DNA of 64,000 nucleotides from Neorhizobium populisoli (GCF_019430945.1 NZ_JAHYCB010000008.1:186001-250000), one strand, 5' to 3'; positions 15,343-24,970 are shown, counted from the stretch's first letter. The notes: generated by a model not told the origin, from the sequence alone. Program-made: numbers and translations.

Positions 15343-16563
15343 ATGCCGGCCGCTACCAATCCCGCGCTCACCGAAAGCTCCCGCTCCGTTCTGCGGATTG
15401 TCGCCTCCCATGGCCCGATAACCAGGCCGCGGCTCGGCGCGATGCTCAATCTTTCCAAGCCGACGATGACGGCGGTCATGCAGGAACTGGGCGCCCTCGG
15501 GCTTGTGGCGCCGATCGGCTCGCAGCAGGGTGCCATGGGGCGTTCGGCGGCGGTTTATGCGCTTGGGCCACAGGCAGGTTATGTCATCGGCATTGATGTT
15601 GGCGCGGCGCAGGTTCGCGCCGTGGCGCAGGGGCTCGATGGGGCGCCGCTCGCCACCGCCGAACTCAAGATCGCCAAACAGCACCGGGCAACCAGCGAGG
15701 AGGTTGCCGCAACCGTCGATGAAGCCGCCAAAGCGGCAATCCTGGCTGTCGGCAAACGCAGCAAAACCCTGCGCAGCATCGCGGTTGCGGTTCCGCGCAT
15801 CGTCTCTCGCAATCGCCTCGGGCTCAACCGCCGCAAAGGCCCCGAGACCGTTCTTCAGCAGTTGCGCCGGTCGGTCGATGCGCCGATCCTCCTCGAAAAC
15901 AATGTCAACTGCGCCGCGTTCGGTGAACTGCACGACGGTGCGGCGCAGGGGCGGGACATCTTCCTTTTTCTGCAGATCGGCGTGCGTATCGGCCTCGGCA
16001 TCGTGATCGGCGGCAAGCTCTTCCGTGGCTTCAACGGGGCGGCAGGCGAAGCCGGCCGCATGCCGTTTCCCTGGTCTAGCGAACATGTGCCAGCGCGCGA
16101 ACGGCTCGAACATTATCTCGGCTCCGATGCGTTGATGGAACGGTGCGTGGCCGGATGGCCCGCCGGTGTCAGTGAGCCGCCTGCGACCGCTCGCGAGCTT
16201 TTCGACCGTGCACAGAGCGGAGAGCGGGAAGCACTCCACTGGGTAACCAGACATGCGGCCGATATCGGGAGGATGGTTGCGGGCTGCATCGGATTTTTCG
16301 ACCCTGGTCTTGTGGTTCTGGGCGGCGGTGTCGGGCAAAACCCATTGATGCTGGATGAGGTGCGCCGCGTCGCCCGCGATCTGACCTGGCCAACCGAAAT
16401 TGCCGTAAGCGGTCTCGGTGCGAACGGCACGGTGCTGGGGGCGACGCGTCTTGCCGCGGAACACGCGCTCGCAGATATCCTCGGCGAAACTCCGGATGCC
16501 ACTTTGGTTCTGCCGCCCGGCTCCGCTTCGGAAGAAGAGACGGCAGAACAATCTTTCGGATAG
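15343..16563 (+). CDS. ROK-family transcriptional repressor (cassette A)
   Basis: 406 residues from ATG 15343. An N-terminal winged helix (about 10-75) includes ITRPRLGAMLNLSKPTMTAVMQELGALGL. The ROK domain follows, with a YVIGIDVGAAQVR strand where kinases have DxGGT and a VVLGGGVGQN motif near the end. The usual ROK zinc motif CxCGxxGCxE is absent, so zinc-dependent sensing is unlikely. It is divergent from the kinase/aminotransferase pair and convergent with the SIS gene, and probably senses the cassette's sugar or a phosphorylated intermediate. An upstream start at 15247 would overlap the divergent promoter zone and is less likely. Confidence 0.8.
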   Translation: MPAATNPALTESSRSVLRIVASHGPITRPRLGAMLNLSKPTMTAVMQELGALGLVAPIGSQQGAMGRSAAVYALGPQAGYVIGIDVGAAQVRAVAQGLDGAPLATAELKIAKQHRATSEEVAATVDEAAKAAILAVGKRSKTLRSIAVAVPRIVSRNRLGLNRRKGPETVLQQLRRSVDAPILLENNVNCAAFGELHDGAAQGRDIFLFLQIGVRIGLGIVIGGKLFRGFNGAAGEAGRMPFPWSSEHVPARERLEHYLGSDALMERCVAGWPAGVSEPPATARELFDRAQSGEREALHWVTRHAADIGRMVAGCIGFFDPGLVVLGGGVGQNPLMLDEVRRVARDLTWPTEIAVSGLGANGTVLGATRLAAEHALADILGETPDATLVLPPGSASEEETAEQSFG

Positions 16564-16564
16564 G

Positions 16565-17590
16565 TCAGACCTCCGTGGGCGACCACGGCTTCAGTTTCGT
16601 GTCAGTCTGCCGGTAGCGAAAGGTGATGTTCGTCAAACCGGCCGCATCCTGCATGTCGCCGACAATCATCTGCAGGGCGACGATATCGATAATGGCGCCG
16701 GCCACCGTATTGGCGACATGAGGTACGGTGATGACAACGAGATTGTCTCGTGAGGCGACATCCGTCCGATTTGTGATCAGCACACTCGGGCAACCGAAGC
16801 CTGCCATGTCCTCGGCGATCTTGACCTCGCGGCCGTTGCCGAAGGCGATGACGCCGGTGCGATTATCCTGGGATTCCATCGGTCCGTGCAGATAGTTCAG
16901 CGTATCCCATCCGGCGGCAGGGATGCGAACGGCCTCGCGGATCAGCATTGCCCCTTCGCCGGCCGTCGCGAAACCGGGGCCCGCGCCGACGAGATCGATC
17001 GAGCTGCAGGGGCCGAGTTTCTCGGCGGCGGTTTTTGCAGCATCCCGGGCGGAAGCCAGGACTTCCGCGACGGTTTCCGGAACACGCTTCCATTCTTCGG
17101 AGACTGGTCGATCAGCCAGTTTTTCGCAAAGAAGTCCGATGGCGAGCAACATGCCTGTATAACCTGTCGAACTCGCGCCATTGTCGGAGCCCGATCCACT
17201 CGGAACGACCGCGCCGGCAAGCTCGGCAAGTGGATTGTCACTTCCTCTGCAGATGGCGATTTTCGGCGCGTTCGGGCGCATCTGCATCACGTCCGATATT
17301 TCGCGGCTTTGGCCGGATGCCGACAGGGCGATGAAAGCACCGGCTGCGCTGTCGAGTGCGCCGTATAGATCTGTTGGGCAATAGGGATAGGAAGCGATGC
17401 CCAACTCCCGCAGATAGGCGGCGCCCACCATGGCGGCCTGATAGCTCGCGCCGATCCCTGCAAAACCGACCGTCCGGCCCTGGAAATGCTGCAGGTCGAG
17501 CTCGGCTAAAGCGTTGCACACCACATCAAGCCCTTCCGACAGGCTTTCCGGCTGCCGAGCGACGGCATTCCTGTAACCGATACGTTCCAT
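16565..17590 (-). CDS. SIS-domain sugar isomerase/deaminase-like protein (cassette A)
   Basis: 341 residues with two SIS domains, as in the isomerase half of GlmS and in AgaS/FrlB relatives. The first has VGFAGIGASYQAA near residue 40 and FIALSASGQSREISDVM near 87; the second has IDLVGAGPGFATAGEGAMLIREA near 200. Such enzymes bind phosphosugars and isomerise, deaminate or deglycate amino-sugar phosphates. It lies 26 bases downstream of a BadF-type sugar kinase, so kinase then SIS enzyme is a likely two-step route for an amino sugar or sugar-amine conjugate. Substrate cannot be read from the sequence. Confidence 0.75.
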   Translation of the reverse strand: MERIGYRNAVARQPESLSEGLDVVCNALAELDLQHFQGRTVGFAGIGASYQAAMVGAAYLRELGIASYPYCPTDLYGALDSAAGAFIALSASGQSREISDVMQMRPNAPKIAICRGSDNPLAELAGAVVPSGSGSDNGASSTGYTGMLLAIGLLCEKLADRPVSEEWKRVPETVAEVLASARDAAKTAAEKLGPCSSIDLVGAGPGFATAGEGAMLIREAVRIPAAGWDTLNYLHGPMESQDNRTGVIAFGNGREVKIAEDMAGFGCPSVLITNRTDVASRDNLVVITVPHVANTVAGAIIDIVALQMIVGDMQDAAGLTNITFRYRQTDTKLKPWSPTEV

Positions 17591-17616
17591 TCGAATATCC
17601 CTTGTCTTCAGTGAGA

Positions 17617-18507
17617 TTAGGCGAGGAGGCGTCGCGCCAGCGCGAGCGCTCCGGTAACCGGCGCCGCTCTAAGCAGAGTAATTTTGCTTGCGGGCGAAAC
17701 CTCGGCCATGGCGTGCTCGAAGGCTTGATAAAGGCCTGGTTGTTCGACAACCACGCCGCCGCCGATGACGACATGGCCAGCATCCGCTCCACGGCCGATC
17801 AGGATACCGACGAGCCGGGCGAGCGCTTTCGCGCCGTCTTCGATGACGGCGATTGCCAGCGATGATTTTTGCGCCGCTGCCTCGAAAACCGCATCGGCGT
17901 AACCGCCCCAGACGGCGGCACCGCGGGTTTCGTTCAGCAGACGGCCTATCTTGGTCGGGTCGGTCGTATTCAGCTTCGACATCAGGCCGTTGATCAGAGG
18001 ATCGTTGGTTTTTCCGTGATCGATTGCGTTTCGGACAGCGCGCGCCGCTTCTCGGACCAGGGCCGCCGCACTGCCCTCATCGCCCAATATCCAACCCCAG
18101 CCGCCGGCTACCAGCATCTCGTCGTCAGGGCCGCGTGCAACGGCGATCGAGCCGGTGCCGGACACAACGCCCACGCCTGTCTGGAAACCGGCCGCCGGAA
18201 CAAGTAGCTCGGAATCGTTGACGACCTTGACCCGGCCGGCCAGGATCGCGCTTATGTAAGTCGCCAGTTGCGTACAGTGCCAGCCAGCATTGCAGCCATG
18301 AACGCCAAAAGCGACGGCTGCCGGCTCGGCTTTGGCTGTATCGAGGACGAGCGCTGCGAGCGCCGCAGCATCCGCTGCCCAGTCCCAGATGCGCCATTCG
18401 GAGCTCGCAACGACAGTGTCAACCACGACATCCTCGCCTTGGCATACGATAATATGCGTCTTTGTTCCCCCGACATCGATGCCGGCAATCAGGCCGTTCT
18501 TCACCAT
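17617..18507 (-). CDS. BadF/BadG-type ATPase, N-acetylglucosamine-kinase-like
   Basis: 296 residues from ATG 18507, preceded by GGAAGG. The N-terminal phosphate motif GIDVGGTKTHIIV, a mid-protein VVSGTGSIAVARG and a GHVVIGGGVVVEQ motif near 250 match the BadF/BadG/BcrA ATPase family, which includes GlcNAc kinase. It heads a minus-strand pair with the SIS gene and is divergent from the ABC importer starting at 18644. The expected role is to phosphorylate the imported sugar at the inner face of the membrane. Activators of radical dehydratases share the fold but would need partner genes that are absent. Confidence 0.75.
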   Translation of the reverse strand: MVKNGLIAGIDVGGTKTHIIVCQGEDVVVDTVVASSEWRIWDWAADAAALAALVLDTAKAEPAAVAFGVHGCNAGWHCTQLATYISAILAGRVKVVNDSELLVPAAGFQTGVGVVSGTGSIAVARGPDDEMLVAGGWGWILGDEGSAAALVREAARAVRNAIDHGKTNDPLINGLMSKLNTTDPTKIGRLLNETRGAAVWGGYADAVFEAAAQKSSLAIAVIEDGAKALARLVGILIGRGADAGHVVIGGGVVVEQPGLYQAFEHAMAEVSPASKITLLRAAPVTGALALARRLLA

Positions 18508-18643
18508 AAAACGAGGCGCCTTCCACACAAAACTGCGTCTGAAAAATATAGTTCGGAAGCTTTACAAACTATCTAGTCAAAACGCAAGAACTATGATTTT
18601 CTAGCTGTTGTGGACGCCCAAGCGCGAGAAAAAGGGGAGCATA

Positions 18644-19894
18644 ATGAAAATGAGAGCATTCGCAGGGCTGCTGACGGCAGCAACAATTGCCTGGGGGCTT
18701 TCAGCTCCCTTTACCTATGCAACCGACATTTCATTCTGGACCTGGCGGCAGGAGGACAAGGCGGCCTATAACGAGCTTTTCGCCGACTTCACCAAGAAGA
18801 ATCCCGATATCAACGTCAAGTTTCAGTCCTTCCCGGACGAGAACTATCCGACGATTGCCTCCACCGCTCTCGCAGGCGGCAAAGGCGGCGACGTCATTCA
18901 CACCCACGCCTATGGTTGGCTGGAGCAGTTCGTCAAATCCGGCTATTTCGTAAAGCAGGACGCTTCGAACATGCCGTCGCTTGCCAACATGTCTGCCGAC
19001 GCGCTGCTGTCCGGTACATACCGCGCCGATAGCCAGGTCTATTCACTGCCCTTCGCGTCGCAGACGCTTGGTCTCTTCATCAACAAGGACGTCTTCGAGA
19101 AGGCCGGCCTGAAGGCGCCGACGACCTGGGACGAATTCATTGTCGTGTCGAAGGCTCTGAAAGACAAGGGCGTCATTCCGCTCGCGAACGGGCTCGGCAC
19201 AAGCTGGTTCAATGAAATGTTCGTGGCGACTTTCACCGGCCCGCTTCTGGGGCAGGAGTTCGTGTCCGACCTGAAGAGCGGCAAGGCGACCTTCAAGGAT
19301 CCGCGGTATATTGCTGCATTGACCAAGTTGCTTGAACTGCGCGCCTACATGCCAACGGGCTTCGAAGGCATCGACTACAGCACGGCAGGCCAACTCTTCA
19401 TCAGCGGCCGTGCAGCGATGCTTGCCGGCGGCAGCTTCGACATTTCCACCTACCGGGCACAAAACCCGAAGCTCAAGATGGATTTCATCGCTCCGCCGGC
19501 GGCAAAGGTGGGGGACATCCCGCAAGCCACGAAATTCTTCGATGGCGGTTATGCGGTCAATGCCGCATCTCCCAACAAGGAAGCGGCTCTCAAGCTCGTC
19601 AACTGGATGGGCACCAAGGAATTCGGCGACAAATTCACTGCATTGCTCGGCAACATCTCGCCGATCAAAGGCGTCGATGTGAAGGACCCGCTGCTGGCTG
19701 AAGTCGCCAAGCTGAATGAAACGGCGATGCCCCATATCAACGTGGTCTATTTCCGCTTCGAAAAGCCCACCGGTTCCGAGTTGCTGCAGAGCGGTATTAC
19801 GAAGATGATGTCGGGCTCGATAACGCCGGAACAGCTCGGCGGCGACGTGACCAACGGTCTTGCCAAGTGGTACAAGCCTTTCCAGGGGAAATAA
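18644..19894 (+). CDS. CUT1 ABC transporter sugar-binding protein (cassette A)
   Basis: 416 residues from ATG 18644, which has GGGGAG seven bases upstream; earlier starts lack one. The first 26 residues form a Sec signal peptide (MKMR, hydrophobic core, cleavage after FTYA). The mature protein is a family 1 extracellular binding protein, typical of CUT1 importers for mono- and oligosaccharides. It opens a plus-strand operon with two permeases, an ATPase and an SDR at close spacing. Specificity is unknown; neighbours point to an aminated or conjugated sugar. The 136-base divergent region to the kinase gene holds ATAGTT/AACTAT repeats (18548-18597) that may bind the ROK repressor. Confidence 0.85.
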   Translation: MKMRAFAGLLTAATIAWGLSAPFTYATDISFWTWRQEDKAAYNELFADFTKKNPDINVKFQSFPDENYPTIASTALAGGKGGDVIHTHAYGWLEQFVKSGYFVKQDASNMPSLANMSADALLSGTYRADSQVYSLPFASQTLGLFINKDVFEKAGLKAPTTWDEFIVVSKALKDKGVIPLANGLGTSWFNEMFVATFTGPLLGQEFVSDLKSGKATFKDPRYIAALTKLLELRAYMPTGFEGIDYSTAGQLFISGRAAMLAGGSFDISTYRAQNPKLKMDFIAPPAAKVGDIPQATKFFDGGYAVNAASPNKEAALKLVNWMGTKEFGDKFTALLGNISPIKGVDVKDPLLAEVAKLNETAMPHINVVYFRFEKPTGSELLQSGITKMMSGSITPEQLGGDVTNGLAKWYKPFQGK

Positions 19895-19895
19895 G

Positions 19896-20831
19896 ATGAA
19901 TGACGACCGGCGCCGCGCCTTGATTTCCCAGCCGCAGCGCCGGTCGTTGTGGATCCTGTTTCTGCTTCTGCCCGCCATCGTCGTGATGACGCTGTTCGTC
20001 GTCTGGCCGCTTCTATCGGCGCTGCGGTTTGCGTTCTACGAGTTCAATGGCCTGTCGCCATCGCAATTCGTCGGACTCGAAAACTTCCGCAAGGTTCTCT
20101 TCGAGGAACCGTTCAGCGACTGGACCTATAATGCCTTCTGCCACAACGTGATCGTGTTTTTCGCGCTCATGGTATTTGAAAACGGTACGGCCTTCCTGAT
20201 CGCCTTCGCGCTCCTGAAGGGTCTCCCGGGGCATCGCATCCATCAGGTCATCATCTTCCTTCCGGTGGTGCTTTCTTCCGTCATCGTCGGATTTCTCTGG
20301 AAGCTCTTCCTGCATCCGATGTTCGGTCTCGTGAACGGCGCATTGGCATTGATCGATATCCAGGGGCCGGCCTGGCTGGGGAGCGAAAGTACGGCGCTCG
20401 GCAGCATCATCTTCGCCAATATCTGGCACTGGCTCGGATTTCCAACGCTTGTCCTGCTCGCCGGCATGCAGCGTATATCTGCAGAGGTGATCGAGGCGGC
20501 CCGTCTCGATGGAGCGGGTGACTATGTCCTGCTGCGCCGGATCATCTGGCCGCTGATCGCGCCCAGCGTGACGATCGTCTGCATCCTGACCTTTATCGGC
20601 AGTTTCAACTGGTTCGAGATCCCTTACGTCATGGCCGGGCTCACCGGCTCTCCTGGCGGCTCAACCGATGTGCTCGGTCTTTATTTCTACCGCACGGCTT
20701 TCGGCAGCGTATCGAGCGGAATTCAGGACTTCGGGCAGGGAAGTGCCCTTGCGGTTTTAATGTTCCTGTTCGTTGCCGGCTTTTCGTTCGTCGGGTTGCG
20801 CTTTCTGCGCCGCCGCGAAATTCAGCTCTAA
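19896..20831 (+). CDS. CUT1 ABC permease, MalF-like (cassette A)
   Basis: 311 residues, start ATG 19896 just after the binding-protein stop, with AGGGGA upstream. About six membrane segments are visible, the first at residues 20-42. The cytoplasmic EAA loop reads EAARLDGAGDY, the contact site for the ATPase. It should form the membrane channel with the next permease. Part of the 18,644-23,542 operon. Confidence 0.88.
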   Translation: MNDDRRRALISQPQRRSLWILFLLLPAIVVMTLFVVWPLLSALRFAFYEFNGLSPSQFVGLENFRKVLFEEPFSDWTYNAFCHNVIVFFALMVFENGTAFLIAFALLKGLPGHRIHQVIIFLPVVLSSVIVGFLWKLFLHPMFGLVNGALALIDIQGPAWLGSESTALGSIIFANIWHWLGFPTLVLLAGMQRISAEVIEAARLDGAGDYVLLRRIIWPLIAPSVTIVCILTFIGSFNWFEIPYVMAGLTGSPGGSTDVLGLYFYRTAFGSVSSGIQDFGQGSALAVLMFLFVAGFSFVGLRFLRRREIQL

Positions 20832-20858
20832 GCCTCGCCGCCACATCCGGGATCCGAT

Positions 20859-21689
20859 ATGAAAAACTCTTCTGAATGGTTCAAGAACGGCTCTATTCAG
20901 GCACTGCTGGTCCTGAACGCGCTGATCATGCTCTACCCTCTTGTGGTGATGGTGCTTTCCTCGTTCAAAAAGAACGCAGAAATATTCACGGCGCCTTTCG
21001 CGCTTCCGGAAAGCTTCGGCTTCGACAATCTTCAGAAGGTCTGGGATCAGACGAATTTCGTCCGTTACATGCTCAATTCCTTAGGCGTGACGGCCGCTTC
21101 CATTGTCCTGATCCTGGTTTTCGGAACGATGGCCGCCTATGCGATCGCACGCTACGAGTTTCGCTGGAGCGGCGCCGTGCTGATGTTCTTCATCAGCGGA
21201 ATGACCATTCCACTGAAGCTGGCGATCATTCCACTGTTCATTCAGCTTGATACCCTTCATCTCGTCGACACTTATGCCGGCCTCGTGCTGGTTTATGTGG
21301 CGATGGGCCTGCCTTCGGCCGTGTTCATCATGACGGGGTTCCTGCGCACGCTACCGAGGGAACTGGAAGAATCCGCCCGCATCGATGGAGCCAACGAACT
21401 GCTGATCATGCTGAAGATCATGCTGCCGTTGGCGCGCCCGGCCATGGTCATCGTCGCGATCCAGAATGCCGTCCCGATCTGGAACGATTTCTTCTTCCCG
21501 CTGATCCTGATCACTTCAGACGATCTGAAGACCCTGCCGCAGGGGCTGACGGTCTTCATCGGCGAGTTCACAACTGATTGGGGCGTCATGTTCACCGGCC
21601 TGACGCTGGCGGCGCTGCCGATCACCCTTCTCTACATCGTGCTCTCCAAGCAGTTCATCGCCGGCATCACCCAGGGCGCCGTCAAGTAA
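20859..21689 (+). CDS. CUT1 ABC permease, MalG-like (cassette A)
   Basis: 276 residues, about six membrane segments beginning near residue 13, and the EAA loop EESARIDGANE. It ends in the short conserved tail typical of MalG-type subunits (QFIAGITQGAVK). It pairs with the MalF-like subunit 27 bases upstream and is followed by the ATPase 23 bases downstream. Confidence 0.88.
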   Translation: MKNSSEWFKNGSIQALLVLNALIMLYPLVVMVLSSFKKNAEIFTAPFALPESFGFDNLQKVWDQTNFVRYMLNSLGVTAASIVLILVFGTMAAYAIARYEFRWSGAVLMFFISGMTIPLKLAIIPLFIQLDTLHLVDTYAGLVLVYVAMGLPSAVFIMTGFLRTLPRELEESARIDGANELLIMLKIMLPLARPAMVIVAIQNAVPIWNDFFFPLILITSDDLKTLPQGLTVFIGEFTTDWGVMFTGLTLAALPITLLYIVLSKQFIAGITQGAVK

Positions 21690-21712
21690 TTTTCCATGAG
21701 GATCGGATCGCC

Positions 21713-22768
21713 ATGAGCTCCGTGCAAGTCCGCAACGTCAGCAAGAACTATGCCCAGACCAATGTCATCAAGGATGTTTCCGTCGATATTCCGGACGGTG
21801 AATTCGTCGTCCTGGTCGGCCCCTCCGGATGCGGAAAATCCACGCTGCTCAGGATGATCGCGGGCCTTGAGGATATCAGCGCCGGTCAGATCGCCATCGG
21901 TGGAAACGTCATAAATGATGTCGCCCCCAAATCGCGCGATATCGCCATGGTGTTTCAGAACTACGCGCTTTATCCGCATATGACTGTTCGCGAGAACATG
22001 GAATTCGCGCTGCAGCTGAAGAAGGTTTCGAAAGCCGAAATCGACCAGAAAGTCATCCGAGCGGCAGATATTTTGGGGTTGCGGGAGCTTCTGTCCCGGT
22101 ACCCGAGGCAGCTCTCCGGTGGCCAGCGCCAGCGCGTCGCCATGGGGCGCGCCATCGTCCGGGATCCGAAAGTGTTTCTGTTCGACGAGCCGCTTTCGAA
22201 CCTCGATGCTAAACTGCGCGTGCAAATGCGCGCCGAGATCAAGGCACTGCATCAGCGGCTGAAGACGACCACCGTCTATGTCACCCACGACCAGGTGGAG
22301 GCGATGACGATGGCGGACCGTATCGTGGTGATGCGATCGGGCGTGGTAGAACAGGTGGGCACGCCGCTCGAACTCTACGATAATCCCGCCAATCGCTTCG
22401 TCGCACAATTCATCGGCTCGCCGGCGATGAATATCCTTGAAGGCGAAGTTGTCGAAAACGCATTCCGAATGCCTGATGGTGTCCGACTTCCGCTGCCGCC
22501 GGCTGCGGATATCGAGGATGGCAGAAAGCTTCATTATGGCATCCGCCCGGAGCATATCGCCCTTGCGGACAGGGGCGTTGCCGGAACGGTGCATCTCGTC
22601 GAGCCAACGGGCTCCAGCACCGAAGTGATGGTCACCGTCGGTGTGCAGCAGATTTCCGTCCTTGCACACGAACGGCTGCCGGTCCGTCCCGGACAGCATG
22701 TTCACCTGTCCTATGATGTTTCCAAGGTCTGCCTCTTCGACGAGCGCGAACAGCGCGTGCGAATCTAG
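21713..22768 (+). CDS. Sugar ABC transporter ATPase, MalK/UgpC type (cassette A)
   Basis: 351 residues from ATG 21713; a longer frame overlaps the permease and has no ribosome-binding site. Walker A GPSGCGKST, the LSGGQRQR signature, Walker B VFLFDEPLSNLDA and the switch histidine in YVTHDQ are intact, followed by a C-terminal TOBE region from about residue 240. It powers the importer formed by the two permeases. Closely similar to the ATPase at 34,201, which serves the second importer, so the systems are paralogous. Confidence 0.92.
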   Translation: MSSVQVRNVSKNYAQTNVIKDVSVDIPDGEFVVLVGPSGCGKSTLLRMIAGLEDISAGQIAIGGNVINDVAPKSRDIAMVFQNYALYPHMTVRENMEFALQLKKVSKAEIDQKVIRAADILGLRELLSRYPRQLSGGQRQRVAMGRAIVRDPKVFLFDEPLSNLDAKLRVQMRAEIKALHQRLKTTTVYVTHDQVEAMTMADRIVVMRSGVVEQVGTPLELYDNPANRFVAQFIGSPAMNILEGEVVENAFRMPDGVRLPLPPAADIEDGRKLHYGIRPEHIALADRGVAGTVHLVEPTGSSTEVMVTVGVQQISVLAHERLPVRPGQHVHLSYDVSKVCLFDEREQRVRI

Positions 22769-22777
22769 GAGAATGTG

Positions 22778-23542
22778 ATGGGAAGCAGAAAGAGCGTGAT
22801 CATCACCGGAGCGGGTTCCGGGATCGGTGCGGCAACGGCGATCACCTTCGCGGCAAACGGCTACGACGTCGCCGTCAATTACAGTCGCAACAGAACGGGG
22901 GCAAACGAGATCGTCGAGCAATGCCGCACGGCCGGTGTGGATGCGGTGAGCATCCGTGGAGACATTGCGGAAGACGACGATTGCCGAACGATCGCGGATA
23001 TGGTGATGTCGCGTTTCGGGCGGATCGATGCGCTTGTCAATAATGCCGGCGTCACCCGACAGGCCCCGGCAGAGGATCTGGAAGCGTCGAATGTCGGGGA
23101 TTTCGATGCGATTTTCCGCGTCAATGTCGCCGGCACCTATCAGATGATCCGCGCAGCCGCGCCCCATCTTCGGCAGGCCGGTCTTGGCTCGATCGTCAAC
23201 GTCTCGTCGGACTCGGCGCTGAGCGGGTCGGGCTCATCGCTGGCCTATGCCGCTTCCAAAGGCGCTTTGAACACCATGACGCGAGGCCTGGCGCGCACGC
23301 TTTCGCCGGCAATCCGCGTCAACGCGGTCTGTCCCGGATTTGTCGATACGACATGGGCGCTTGCCTGGCACGATGAAGCTTCCTATCGCAGCTTCAAGGC
23401 CGAGCTCATTGCAAAAGCGCCTTTGAAGAGCATGCCCGAGGCAACCGACATCGCCGAAGCGATCTTCTGGTTGACCGACAAGGCGCATTGCGTGACTGGG
23501 CAATGCATGGTGATCGATAGCGGCGCCGGGCTCGTCGAATAG
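22778..23542 (+). CDS. Short-chain dehydrogenase/reductase (cassette A)
   Basis: 254 residues from ATG 22778, with AGGAG before it; a GTG three bases earlier is possible. The cofactor motif GAGSGIGAATA, the NNAGV strand, catalytic serine in NVSSDSALSG and YAASK (Tyr-x-x-x-Lys) are intact, so it is an active-looking classical SDR. The acidic-free stretch after the second strand (NYSRNRTGA) suggests NADP. Last gene of the importer operon; it likely oxidises or reduces the sugar moiety or a released alcohol. Confidence 0.85.
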   Translation: MGSRKSVIITGAGSGIGAATAITFAANGYDVAVNYSRNRTGANEIVEQCRTAGVDAVSIRGDIAEDDDCRTIADMVMSRFGRIDALVNNAGVTRQAPAEDLEASNVGDFDAIFRVNVAGTYQMIRAAAPHLRQAGLGSIVNVSSDSALSGSGSSLAYAASKGALNTMTRGLARTLSPAIRVNAVCPGFVDTTWALAWHDEASYRSFKAELIAKAPLKSMPEATDIAEAIFWLTDKAHCVTGQCMVIDSGAGLVE

Positions 23543-23624
23543 CCGCGCGCCTTGGGGTAGTTTGCCCGTCGGAAATGCCTACGTGCAGCGGCGGAGTGGG
23601 CCTGTGCTTAGAACCAGACTTCGA

Positions 23625-23671
23625 TTGACAAGCAGCGAGACCTCATATTAATTCCATTAGCTGGATTTAAT
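23625..23671 (+). promoter_or_regulatory. Promoter with ROK operator site 1
   Basis: TTGACA (23625-23630) and TTAATT (23648-23653) are 17 bases apart. A 25-bp imperfect palindrome at 23647-23671, ATTAATTCCA, five bases, TGGATTTAAT, covers the -10 box and start site. The same palindrome recurs at 25888-25912 and 29165-29189. Confidence 0.65.
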
Positions 23672-23681
23672 GGAGATGGAT

Positions 23682-24926
23682 ATGTCGAGCCGGATTTTGC
23701 TCAGGGGCGGAGCTGTTTATAAGGGCTTCGGGAGCGAGGTCATCAAGAATGGCTTCGTCGAGATCGTCGATGGAAAAGTCGCTGCGGTCGGCGCCGTATC
23801 GGATCTGACTTCGGCATTCGATGGCGAAGTGATCGATGCCACCGGCAAGACGGTCGTACCCGGCATTATCGACACGCATATGCACGTCTTCCACGAGCCG
23901 CAGATGCTGCGCCTTTCGGAAGGTGCTGCGGCCATTTGGGGCGCCAATTATGCCCAGTCGGCTTTGCGTGCCGGCGTCACCACAATGCGCGATCTTGGAG
24001 CCCAGAGCGGTGCGGCTTTCGGGCTTAAAAAGGCGCTCAACGAAGGTTATACGGTTGGGCCGCGTTACCTGGTGGCGGGCCGTGCAATCTGCATGACCGG
24101 CGGCCATGGCTGGGCCAATCTTTCCGCCGAGGCAGATGGCGAAGACGCCATACGCAAGCTCGCTCGCCAGCAGATCAAACTCGGCGCCGATGTCATCAAG
24201 GTCATGGCGAGCGGTGGGGCCGGCACGCCTGGCGAACTGCCGACCGAGGCACAGTTCAGCATGCAGGAAATCCGCGCGGCTGTGGATGTTGCGCACGATT
24301 TCGGCAAACCGGTTGCTGCACATGCGCTGGCAACCGAAGGCATCATTCGTGCGGTCGAGGCGGGTGTCGATACGATCGAGCACGGGGTGTTCCTGGATGA
24401 CAGGGCAATCGAGCTGATGCTCAAGAAGAACGTCGCGCTTTGCCCAACGATCTCGGTTTATCCACGCATCATCAACCGCGGCCCGGCGGGCGGCGAAGCT
24501 CCGCTCGTGATGCAGAAATCCGTCGCACTGCTCGGCCCGCATCTGGATAGCCTGCGCAAAGCGGTCGCGGCCGGCGTCCGCATCGTTTTTGGCACGGATG
24601 CGACCACCCTCTATAATCCGGTCGGCGATTTCTCCGATGAAATGGATCTGATGGTGAAGGCCGGCATGAGCCCCGTCGAGGTCATTCAATCGGCGACCAG
24701 CACGGCTGCGGACATTTGCCGGGTTTCGAACATCGTCGGTACGCTGGAAGCCGGAAAGCTGGCCGATGTCGTCGTCGTCGATGGCGACGCTACAAAGGAT
24801 ATTGCAGCGCTGAGCGCGACGAATATGGTCTTCAAGGACGGGTTGCTCGTCTATCGCAAAGGCGACGGCTATCGCAGCGCCATGCTGACCGCGAAGCCCA
24901 TCCTGAAGGCCGATCACGCCCTCTAA
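23682..24926 (+). CDS. Amidohydrolase, imidazolonepropionase-like metal enzyme (cassette B)
   Basis: 414 residues from ATG 23682, chosen because GGAG precedes it and because earlier ATGs lie in the operator. Metal ligands of the amidohydrolase superfamily are all visible: DTHMHV near residue 65, VIKVMASGG (bridging lysine), AHAL, EHGVF and GTDATT (final aspartate). It belongs to the branch with Xaa-Pro and Xaa-Arg dipeptidases and imidazolonepropionase. No signal peptide. It is transcribed alone from an operator-controlled promoter; it probably hydrolyses an amide or lactam formed by an amino acid-sugar conjugate, which is inference. Confidence 0.8.
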   Translation: MSSRILLRGGAVYKGFGSEVIKNGFVEIVDGKVAAVGAVSDLTSAFDGEVIDATGKTVVPGIIDTHMHVFHEPQMLRLSEGAAAIWGANYAQSALRAGVTTMRDLGAQSGAAFGLKKALNEGYTVGPRYLVAGRAICMTGGHGWANLSAEADGEDAIRKLARQQIKLGADVIKVMASGGAGTPGELPTEAQFSMQEIRAAVDVAHDFGKPVAAHALATEGIIRAVEAGVDTIEHGVFLDDRAIELMLKKNVALCPTISVYPRIINRGPAGGEAPLVMQKSVALLGPHLDSLRKAVAAGVRIVFGTDATTLYNPVGDFSDEMDLMVKAGMSPVEVIQSATSTAADICRVSNIVGTLEAGKLADVVVVDGDATKDIAALSATNMVFKDGLLVYRKGDGYRSAMLTAKPILKADHAL

Positions 24927-24940
24927 GGCGATGGGCATCC

Positions 24941-24970
24941 GATCACGCCGGGAGGAGTTCCGGCGTGATC
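24941..24970. terminator. 11-bp stem at convergent gene ends
   Basis: GATCACGCCGG at 24941-24951 pairs perfectly with its complement at 24960-24970 around an eight-base loop. It covers the end of the epimerase gene and follows the amidohydrolase stop by 14 bases. No T-run follows, so termination strength is uncertain. Confidence 0.4.

Noticed and set aside
15244..16551. Long minus-strand open frame opposite the ROK repressor
   Set aside because: Exactly antisense to a well-supported ROK gene; composition and lack of motifs mark it as a high-GC shadow.
21632..23167. 511-codon minus-strand open frame
   Set aside because: Covers parts of a permease, ATPase and SDR with intact motifs on the other strand; histidine/aspartate-rich shadow translation.
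23667..24938. 423-codon minus-strand open frame opposite the amidohydrolase
   Set aside because: Full antisense overlap with a gene that has all metal-binding motifs.
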